In this document: positions 7,311-13,308 of the stretch, in pieces | Layout: each line of letters begins with the position of its first letter | Position numbering within the stretch: position 1 is the stretch's first letter | DNA from: JANNRW01 sp031401815 | GTDB taxonomy: Bacteria; Desulfobacterota; Desulfuromonadia; Geobacterales; DSM-12255 | Assembly (NCBI GenBank): GCA_031401815.1 | Contig: JANNRW010000226.1 | Coordinates: 1 to 13,308, forward strand | DNA length: 13,308 nucleotides | Direction: 5' to 3' | The notes under the pieces: model-generated | What the model saw: the letters and a program-made list of their open reading frames with translations, nothing else | What the model was told of the DNA's origin: nothing | The model's database searches: none | Translations under genes and position numbers: made by a program

Positions 7311-7343
7311 GCAAACCGGCAATAAGCTGTCGGACAGGTTTGC
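7311..7343 (+). promoter_or_regulatory. Stem-loop at the predicted 5' end of the mRNA leader
   Basis: GCAAA (7311-7315) pairs with TTTGC (7339-7343). Inside it, CCGGCA (7316-7321) pairs with TGTCGG (7328-7333) with one G-U pair and a 6-nt loop. Alternatively, the outer stem extends to seven perfect pairs (GCAAACC with GGTTTGC, 7337-7343). The two inner arrangements are mutually exclusive. The structure begins at or within 1 nt of the sigma-54 start, so it would cap the transcript. A 12-bp palindrome TTTGCATGCAAA (7339-7350) overlaps its 3' arm. The role could be mRNA stabilisation or a regulatory leader. I do not recognise it as a known riboswitch. Confidence 0.5.
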
Positions 7344-7384
7344 ATGCAAATTTCAACATCTCCATTAAACTCGGAGGCTTTCAT

Positions 7385-10231
7385 ATGGTATCCAGCATGA
7401 CTAGGAAAATGATTTCGCTCGCCATCTCGCTGCTGGTCGTGGTTATTTCACTGACAGGCGCTGCTCTGGCTGCGAGTCCACCGTCAGTTGCATTTTTGAC
7501 GCGGTATAATCCCGGTTTTTCAGGTGCTCCAGGTAAAATGGTTCGGGACGAGGCTAACAACTTCTATGTGACTGATTTCTGGGGTAAGCAGATAGTGAAG
7601 ACAGACCGTCTGGGCGGAAACAGCGTCTTTATCCCGACGAAAGGTCGCCCTTCCGCTGTAGCAGTAATGCCGGACAGCCGACTCGTAGTTGCCTTGCAGG
7701 CACCCCGTGCCTATATAGCATTTTATTCCCAGGACGGAACTGAGCTTTCCCAATTCGAAACTCCAGCTTCTCCACTCTATCGCCCTTCAGCTATTGCCAT
7801 AGATCCAAGTGGATATATTTATGTGGTTGATGCAGGCGACAGTTCTACCTCGTCCACGGTTAATGTTGGCAGAGTCAGGGTCTATAGTTCTGCTGGAGCA
7901 TATCTCTATGCATTCGGGAGTCGTACAACCCCAATCACAGATCCACTATCGGCAACCAGCAGTCAGTTCAAGCAGCCGATGGGTATTGCTTATGAGAAAG
8001 AGAGCACAAATATCGTAATTGCCGATACCATGAATCAGAGGCTGCTCTTTTTTACAAAATACAATGGTTCAAGCTGTACTTTTGTAAAATCTATTGGTGA
8101 CCCCGCCGGCATTAACGTAGGTACGCCGGTTGATGATAATACAACTGTTGTAAGGTTTGGTGATCCTGCTGACATTGCCTTTGAGTATGCAGGTACTGCT
8201 CTTAACAGAATTTATGTAGCAGAGAGAGGAAGAGGGGATATAGTTGCAGTTGATCCTGTCACTGGTTTTAGTCTTAGCAGGATTAACGGCACAAGTGTAA
8301 CGAATGCTGACATGAAGTTCCCTTCCGGGATTATCTTTGAAAAGACAGCAACAGGTGGCGTCCTTTACGCCAGTAATGCTGCAACTGCATCTCCTGCCAA
8401 CATTATTGCCCTTGGAATAGATTCAGGCACTGTTCCGAATCCGGGTTTTGACCTGTCAATTGCATCGGTACCCTACACTGTTGGAACAACACCGATTGCA
8501 ATCAGTGGTACGGTAGCTTCAGGGCTTAGTGTGACTTGTACCGCCAATGGAATCAACAGCACTACATACAGTTCCGGAGGCACAAACTGGAGTATGAATC
8601 TTCCACTTTCCTCAGCTGCAAATGTTATAACCTGTAGCGCTTCAAACGGAACCGCTACAAAATATGTACAGGCGAATACTTACTATACAGTTTCTCTCGG
8701 AACAGCACCTACTCTTCAGATTACATCTCCATCATCCGGAAGTTTTACAAAGAATTCATCAGTGACATTAAGTGGCACATCGAACTCTGCCGGGGTTAAC
8801 ATCGCCATTGCCGGGTCAACATGCAGCCCGACCGATGCAAGCAAGAGGTGGAGCTGCTCTGTAGCTTTAGCCGAGGGGAGCAATACAATCACAGTCAATG
8901 CTTCGAAGCCAGGAACAAACTCTTCTACCGCAGCAGTTACCGTTATTAGAGATTCGTTTGCACCAGGGATGGTAGTTTCAGCTTTAAGCAACAGTGCAAA
9001 TACAAACATTGCTGTCCAGAATATTGACGGTATTATTACGGAGCCCAACTTTGCCAGCGTAGAGGTTAATGGATTTGTGGTGCCTGATGCATCAAAAGTG
9101 ACCATTGGCTCTAACACGTATTTTTCCGTTCCGGTTACACTTGTTCGTGGAGCAAATGAAATAACTGTATTAGCTACAGACCGTGCAGGTAACTTCGTAT
9201 CAGAGTCTCGCACAGTTACATTCAAACCTGAGGCTCCCGGTTTTTCTGTCGGTCTCCCTGCAGACAACTCATTTGAACCCAATATCAGTTCAATTACGGC
9301 AAACGGCAATATTGACAGCGGTTTTGATACAGTTGCTGCTACAGGTATTAATGTAAGCAATCCGGTGGCTACCTGGGGTGGTGATCTGACTGTGGCTCCA
9401 GGCTTTGGAACATATGAATTCACAGCCTCCGGAGTGAGCAACGCAACTGTCAAGGTAAAACGAACTATTCTGAACGGATCCTATGATCAGCTTGCCATTA
9501 CAAATCCACCAGCGGATATGGCAACATCTAGCCAGACAATCCTGGTATCAGGTAAAGTCGCAGCTTCAAGCCCAGACCTTACAATCTCTGTGGATGGTGG
9601 TCTTACGGTTACAGTCACTCCTAATCAAACAACCGGCGAATTCAGTAATATGGTAGACCTCGGTTCGGAAGGTTCTCATTCAATCAAGGTTACTACCGCC
9701 GGTGGAACCAGTGCAATCCGTAACATAATATATGACAATAACTCTCCGATTGTCGGAATTCAGGCCGATTCAAGGAGCATGCCTGCAACCATATCCGGAA
9801 GTGTCGAGGGGAGCGCTAAGATCACTGCCACAGCATCCTTGAATTCAGTTGCTGTGGACATCCCTTCATCGCTCTTTTCATTCAGCCCGTATAACAGTGC
9901 TACGAACACCTTTATCTGGCACGTAGATCTGTCTGCCAAGGCATATGATACAATCTCTTTTACTGCAACAGATCCTTCAGGTAACAGTAAGAATCGTACA
10001 CGTTCGATGGTATTGCCCAAAGGTGACGTTGATTTAGATGGTACGGTGCGGCTTTCGGATGCTCTGGCTACCTTGCGTCATTCAGCCGGGACTGAAACTC
10101 TTGTAGGTGGTGCATTTGAGCAAGCTGATGTCGGTTCGCTGATCGATGGACGCGTATCAAGCGACGGGAATGTAAACGTAATTGATGCAACTCTGATCCT
10201 GAAGAAGTCTTATGGACTCTTGAACTTCTAG
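7385..10231 (+). CDS. Secreted NHL-repeat protein with Ig-like domains and dockerin-like C-terminus
   Basis: This is a 948-residue exported protein. The ATG at 7385 is preceded by GGAGG (7373-7377) with 7-nt spacing and begins a clear signal peptide (residues 1-30, ending ALAA). An in-frame TTG at 7265 lies before the sigma-54 promoter and is rejected. Residues 35-350 form an NHL-type beta-propeller with about six blades (for example RPSAIAIDPSGYIYVVDAG, 133-151, and QPMGIAYEKESTNIVIADT). Residues 355-875 are Ser/Thr/Asn-rich beta-sandwich segments of bacterial Ig type, with possible disulfides C385/C417 and C480/C491. Residues 879-948 are dockerin-like: loop 1 is intact (D881, D883, D885, G886, D892), while loop 2 near VSSDGNVNVID has Arg and Ser at calcium positions 1 and 3. 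There is no CxxCH, so it binds no haem c. It probably acts as a surface scaffold or partner for the cytochrome encoded 67 nt downstream. Confidence 0.88.
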   Translation: MVSSMTRKMISLAISLLVVVISLTGAALAASPPSVAFLTRYNPGFSGAPGKMVRDEANNFYVTDFWGKQIVKTDRLGGNSVFIPTKGRPSAVAVMPDSRLVVALQAPRAYIAFYSQDGTELSQFETPASPLYRPSAIAIDPSGYIYVVDAGDSSTSSTVNVGRVRVYSSAGAYLYAFGSRTTPITDPLSATSSQFKQPMGIAYEKESTNIVIADTMNQRLLFFTKYNGSSCTFVKSIGDPAGINVGTPVDDNTTVVRFGDPADIAFEYAGTALNRIYVAERGRGDIVAVDPVTGFSLSRINGTSVTNADMKFPSGIIFEKTATGGVLYASNAATASPANIIALGIDSGTVPNPGFDLSIASVPYTVGTTPIAISGTVASGLSVTCTANGINSTTYSSGGTNWSMNLPLSSAANVITCSASNGTATKYVQANTYYTVSLGTAPTLQITSPSSGSFTKNSSVTLSGTSNSAGVNIAIAGSTCSPTDASKRWSCSVALAEGSNTITVNASKPGTNSSTAAVTVIRDSFAPGMVVSALSNSANTNIAVQNIDGIITEPNFASVEVNGFVVPDASKVTIGSNTYFSVPVTLVRGANEITVLATDRAGNFVSESRTVTFKPEAPGFSVGLPADNSFEPNISSITANGNIDSGFDTVAATGINVSNPVATWGGDLTVAPGFGTYEFTASGVSNATVKVKRTILNGSYDQLAITNPPADMATSSQTILVSGKVAASSPDLTISVDGGLTVTVTPNQTTGEFSNMVDLGSEGSHSIKVTTAGGTSAIRNIIYDNNSPIVGIQADSRSMPATISGSVEGSAKITATASLNSVAVDIPSSLFSFSPYNSATNTFIWHVDLSAKAYDTISFTATDPSGNSKNRTRSMVLPKGDVDLDGTVRLSDALATLRHSAGTETLVGGAFEQADVGSLIDGRVSSDGNVNVIDATLILKKSYGLLNF
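10019..10228 (+). other. Dockerin-like calcium-binding module (protein domain)
   Basis: This encodes residues 879-948 of the NHL protein. Two EF-hand-like dockerin half-repeats are visible: GDVDLDGTVRLSDAL and SSDGNVNVIDATLILKKSYG. The first keeps all Asp ligands. The second keeps only the central DG and the final Asp. This pattern, with ADV before a divergent second loop, resembles C-terminal modules I recall on many Geobacter secreted proteins, so attachment to a cellulosome-style cohesin is not implied. Confidence 0.7.
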
Positions 10232-10298
10232 GAGACATGGCAGTGAGTTCATATCCAGAATTTAATTACTTTCTTATAAGCAGTGTTAGGAGTGTACT

Positions 10299-13200
10299 AT
10301 GAACAGGTCATTTATCGTAGCAGTACTCACGGTGACGATGATTATCATGATGTCCACAGCAGGCCATGCGCTTGTTGCACCACATCAATTTGCCTGCGAC
10401 AACTGTCATGGCAAGTTTGTCGGGACCGGAGCTGTGGCTGCAACGAATAGTTGCCTTACGTGTCACAATTCAACTGCCGAGGCTTCCAGAATGCCGATTG
10501 ATGTCGATGCCATGTCGAATCACTTCGGTTCAGCTACAGGGCAGCCTGCAAAAGGATCAAGAAGTACACATACCTGGGGTGCAGCTACTCCTTATAATGC
10601 AGCCGCCATGGTTCAGGAAGCCCAGACTGCAGCATTAAATACTTCAGTAAATTACAGCGTGGATCTTAGAAATAAGGTATTGTGCATAAGATGCCACGAT
10701 GCCAAAAACGATAATAACGACTCTACTTCAGCGAAGAGCAAGCCTTTTCTGCGTGTTACAAATGCAAATGATGCTTTATGTACTGACTGTCACCGCTCCC
10801 GTCTTACACCTACGAACACGGCAGTGACGGGTTCTCACCCGATTGCCATCAGGGCATATTCAACTGCTTACAAGCTTAATACTACGGCATTTCGCAAAGT
10901 CCCACTCAGTCCCAATGCAATGAATCCGACCGCAAAGCTGGGCAATTATTTTAAAAGCGGGAAAATAGTCTGTACTACATGTCATGCACCTCACTATGCT
11001 GACTCAAGCAGCGCTACACTGGGGAACAGAAGTACTGCAAACGGATTTGCAAAATATACTAGCGGACTTTTAGGGCAGCTACAGGAGTCAAAAGGGCAAT
11101 TGCTCAGAACCGATCCTTTTGGGGCTACTGCAAATGCAATAAATGTCTGTTCAAGTTGTCACAAGGAGACTAAAAATCTCAATCATAACGGTAATGGTCA
11201 GAACATCCAGTGCAATCATTGTCACGGTGCGCACGTTGATTATACCGGTGATGCTACTGCAAAAAACCTTTATCTTGTACGTCGTGATTTCTCCAATATG
11301 TCTACAACCAAGATAAAGCTTCCGGCAAACACAAAAGTTATTTACAACACAGCAACTTCACTTAAGTTTGTAAGAGCCGATAATAAAGGTATATGCCAGA
11401 TTTGCCATACGGTTCCGCATATAGTTGAGCCTAATGCACGCAAGGCCAGCTGTACTACCTGTCATACTCACGCAAACGGTTTTTCCGGAGTATCATGCAC
11501 GTCTTGTCATGGCCAGCCACCGATTTCAAACACTGTGGGAGGCCCTTACGGCAAATCATCAGTGAACTATACGCTTGATGAAAGCCTTACTCCTCATGCA
11601 ACACATGCAAGTACAGGTTATTACAACTATGCATGTAAAAATTGCCATTACGATGGAGTAAGGCAGGACAGGCATAATACTGCAAACAAGTCTTTTGCAG
11701 ACGTATTTGTCGATACGGCAGGCTCGGTTGGAGCTGGCGCAGGGTTCCCGAATAACTTCTCCCACTACTCTTCTGTCAGCAGAACTTGCAATAATGTCTA
11801 CTGCCACAGTAATGGAAATCCGCGCGGGGGATCGATCGCATGGAAATCCTCAACCCCTTCATGGAACAATGGCAGGAATCAGATAGTGGGCCAGGCTTTT
11901 GAATGTACATCATGTCATGAAAGTGGCAACACTCTGGTTACCAACGCTCACTACAAGCACGTTACAACAAACTCGATAAAATGTACCGTGTGTCACAACG
12001 CCACCGTGAGCAGTGCTGGTGCAATCATTAATCGTAACAATCATGTTAATGGTGCAAAGGATGTTTCATTCATAACGCTTCCTGATAACTATAAGAGCGT
12101 GTTTTCTGCATCATTTGATAGCAGACCTGGTTTTGCAACCTGTGTAAACTCCTGTCATACCAACGGGGTTGGTGTTAGTCCGGCTACACCCGCCAAGTGG
12201 ACTGATCTGTCAACTGGAGCATGTGGTACCTGTCACGCTGCTACTCCTGTTACAACACTTCATCCATTGCACTTTACAGGAACATACGGACCCAAATTGG
12301 GCTCAAGTCCTGATTGCGCGAGTTGTCACGACTACACAGCCGGTGCTTCAACTCATGCCAATGGTGTGACAAATCTCAAAGCAGGCAATTCGTGCGCACC
12401 CTGTCACCCTGCTGCTGCTGTTACGCCGATATGGGCAACAACTGCCAAAGTTACCTGCGAATCATGTCATACCGGTACGGCTTCAATTGTACTTTCTCAA
12501 TCAGTCACTCACACTGCCCCTCTGATTGGAGTGAATGGTCACAGCCAGTATTCATCTGCCATACTGACACACGTAAGGTGTACAACCTGTCACAATCCAT
12601 CTGCAAACCACATTGATAACACTTCCAGTGACAAGAGACTTTCTTCAGTCGGCAATGATTGCACATCATGCCATTCAGCGGCTGCAGCAAAAGGTCTGCC
12701 TGCTCCCAGAATTGATTTGATGGTTCATGGTGGCGCAATAAATTCTTTCATCCACTACACAACAACTGACAACGGACGTGCCAACTCATGTTCCGGATGC
12801 CATGACACCCACGGCACAACAAATCTTTCAAGCATAAGAACAGTTATAAATGGCCAGTCAATTGTATTTACTGACGGCTCTACCGGATTTTTTGTCTCCT
12901 CTCCGAACGGCAATGGAGTCTATAATGGTCTTTGTCAGGTTTGTCATACCAAGACGAAATACTTCAGGAAGAATACTCCTCCAACGCTTAGTCATGCAAA
13001 TAAGGATTGCCTCACATGCCATCTGCACAAGCCGACAGTTACATCCCCAATAACCTTCGCGTTCCAGGGTCTTGGTGGCTGCAATGGTTGTCACGGTTAC
13101 CCACCGGTTCGTGACATGTCCGGCCTGGGCATAATGAATAACTACTCAAATGCCAAATTCCAGGACTACTCCGGAGGTGGCGGAGCGCACACAGTTGCAG

Positions 13201-13308
13201 GTCACTTGCCAAGAACCGTTACTCAGTCCGGTACTTATTCAAACTGTACAAATTGTCACTATAATGTTGAGCTTAATAATAATCATAACCAGGGTGGGAC
13301 ACCTGTAC
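10299..13308 (+). CDS. Giant multihaem c-type cytochrome, N-terminal 1003 residues (3' end outside window)
   Basis: This is a secreted electron-transfer protein. The ATG at 10299 has AGGAG (10288-10292) 6 nt upstream and begins a signal peptide (1-24, ending GHA) with no lipobox. The frame is open to the window end without a stop. I count 24 CxxCH motifs, the first at C33 and the last at C983, plus CNNVYCH (C497-H503, CX4CH) and CVNSCH (C615-H620, CX3CH), giving 26 potential haems so far. The segment with CX4CH followed by CTSCH about 37 residues on matches the Geobacter CxxxxCH/CxxCH domain style. Earlier pairs (for example CTTCHAPH near 227 and CSSCHKE) resemble doubled-CxxCH domains. A five-haem module occurs twice. 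The protein recalls large Geobacter outer-surface cytochromes such as OmcN/OmcO/OmcP, but I do not assign a name. It is probably co-transcribed with the NHL gene, since the 67-nt gap shows no promoter or terminator that I can see. Confidence 0.93.
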   Translation, partial: MNRSFIVAVLTVTMIIMMSTAGHALVAPHQFACDNCHGKFVGTGAVAATNSCLTCHNSTAEASRMPIDVDAMSNHFGSATGQPAKGSRSTHTWGAATPYNAAAMVQEAQTAALNTSVNYSVDLRNKVLCIRCHDAKNDNNDSTSAKSKPFLRVTNANDALCTDCHRSRLTPTNTAVTGSHPIAIRAYSTAYKLNTTAFRKVPLSPNAMNPTAKLGNYFKSGKIVCTTCHAPHYADSSSATLGNRSTANGFAKYTSGLLGQLQESKGQLLRTDPFGATANAINVCSSCHKETKNLNHNGNGQNIQCNHCHGAHVDYTGDATAKNLYLVRRDFSNMSTTKIKLPANTKVIYNTATSLKFVRADNKGICQICHTVPHIVEPNARKASCTTCHTHANGFSGVSCTSCHGQPPISNTVGGPYGKSSVNYTLDESLTPHATHASTGYYNYACKNCHYDGVRQDRHNTANKSFADVFVDTAGSVGAGAGFPNNFSHYSSVSRTCNNVYCHSNGNPRGGSIAWKSSTPSWNNGRNQIVGQAFECTSCHESGNTLVTNAHYKHVTTNSIKCTVCHNATVSSAGAIINRNNHVNGAKDVSFITLPDNYKSVFSASFDSRPGFATCVNSCHTNGVGVSPATPAKWTDLSTGACGTCHAATPVTTLHPLHFTGTYGPKLGSSPDCASCHDYTAGASTHANGVTNLKAGNSCAPCHPAAAVTPIWATTAKVTCESCHTGTASIVLSQSVTHTAPLIGVNGHSQYSSAILTHVRCTTCHNPSANHIDNTSSDKRLSSVGNDCTSCHSAAAAKGLPAPRIDLMVHGGAINSFIHYTTTDNGRANSCSGCHDTHGTTNLSSIRTVINGQSIVFTDGSTGFFVSSPNGNGVYNGLCQVCHTKTKYFRKNTPPTLSHANKDCLTCHLHKPTVTSPITFAFQGLGGCNGCHGYPPVRDMSGLGIMNNYSNAKFQDYSGGGGAHTVAGHLPRTVTQSGTYSNCTNCHYNVELNNNHNQGGTPV
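11211..11678 (+). repeat. Five-haem module, copy 1 (protein-level repeat)
   Basis: This encodes residues 305-460 of the cytochrome. Haem motifs start at C305 (CNHCHGAH), C366 (CQICHT), C385 (CTTCHTH), C400 (CTSCHGQPP) and C446 (CKNCHY), and the module ends with HN at 459-460. It lines up motif by motif with copy 2 at 12789-13289. Confidence 0.6.
11787..11807 (+). other. Non-canonical haem attachment motif CX4CH
   Basis: CNNVYCH encodes residues 497-503 of the cytochrome. The codons are clean and in frame, with haem motifs on both sides, so it is not a sequencing slip. CX4CH is a known feature of the Geobacter CxxxxCH/CxxCH domain family. Confidence 0.8.
12141..12158 (+). other. Non-canonical haem attachment motif CX3CH
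   Basis: CVNSCH encodes residues 615-620 of the cytochrome. It sits at a normal position in the series of haem motifs (between CTVCH and CGTCH), so it probably also holds a haem, but the three-residue spacing is rare. Confidence 0.65.
12789..13289 (+). repeat. Five-haem module, copy 2 (protein-level repeat)
   Basis: This encodes residues 831-997. Haem motifs start at C831 (CSGCHDTHG), C879 (CQVCHT), C904 (CLTCHLH), C928 (CNGCHGYPP) and C983 (CTNCHY), and the module ends with HN at 996-997. Shared signatures with copy 1 are G[IL]CQ[IV]CHT, CxTCHxH, CHGxPP and CxNCHY-x8-HN. The DNA itself is diverged, so this is an old duplication or a shared domain family. Confidence 0.6.

Noticed and set aside
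7099..7384. A GEMM (cyclic dinucleotide) riboswitch in the leader of the NHL gene
   Set aside because: Such riboswitches often precede Geobacter cytochrome genes, and GCAAACC is present, but the conserved GEMM core (GGGACGCAAAGC-type segment and second stem) is absent.
7265..7384. A longer NHL protein starting at the in-frame TTG at 7265
   Set aside because: It would begin upstream of the sigma-54 promoter, has no ribosome site, and would put 40 residues before the signal peptide. The ATG at 7385 has a strong GGAGG.
8716..9453. A 245-codon open frame on the minus strand
   Set aside because: It lies wholly inside the NHL protein gene, has no ribosome site or recognisable domain, and reflects the biased composition of the Ser/Thr-rich coding strand.
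10232..10298. A separate promoter for the cytochrome gene
   Set aside because: No GG-N10-GC sigma-54 element or convincing -35/-10 pair is present in the 67-nt gap. Co-transcription with the NHL gene is simpler.
11787..11807. A frameshift in the cytochrome at the odd CNNVYCH motif
   Set aside because: The same frame runs on with normal haem motifs on both sides, and extra residues come as whole codons.

Overview
The window looks like a chromosomal segment from a Geobacter-type member of the Desulfuromonadales (Desulfobacterota). The reasons are a very large c-type cytochrome, an NHL-repeat surface protein with a Geobacter-style dockerin-like tail, a histidine kinase with a haem c motif in its periplasmic sensor, and a MetH that ends at the cobalamin domain. 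All recognisable genes are on the + strand and there are no RNA genes, mobile elements or CRISPR arrays. I do not assign a species.

Region 1 (1-4183) is metabolic and housekeeping. It holds the 3' part of a cobalamin-dependent methionine synthase, a conserved protein of unknown function, a split transketolase (N- and C-terminal subunits overlapping by ATGA), and a pulG-like pseudopilin whose start overlaps the transketolase stop by ATGA. From 1351 onward the gaps are 21 nt or less, so this is probably one operon, and it may run on into region 2.

Region 2 (4205-7098) is a two-component system: a membrane histidine kinase with a periplasmic CxxCH (haem c) motif, then, 2 nt later, an NtrC-family sigma-54 activator.

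Region 3 (7099-7384) is a 286-nt regulatory gap. It contains an excellent sigma-54 -24/-12 element (GGCAC-N5-TTGCA, with exact GG-N10-GC spacing), an inverted repeat about 100 bp upstream of the predicted start that could be the activator's binding site, and a strong stem-loop that begins almost exactly at the predicted transcription start.

Region 4 (7385-13308) is the likely target operon: a 948-residue secreted NHL-propeller, Ig-like and dockerin-like protein, then a giant multihaem cytochrome with 26 haem-type motifs in its first 1003 residues. The cytochrome runs off the window end. It includes one CX4CH and one CX3CH motif, and an internally repeated five-haem module.

Taken together, the most interesting proposal is a self-contained circuit: a haem-sensing kinase, an NtrC-type activator, a sigma-54 promoter, and a surface protein plus giant cytochrome. 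This would tie expression of an electron-transfer conduit to periplasmic redox or ligand state. The parts are read from the sequence. The wiring is inference.
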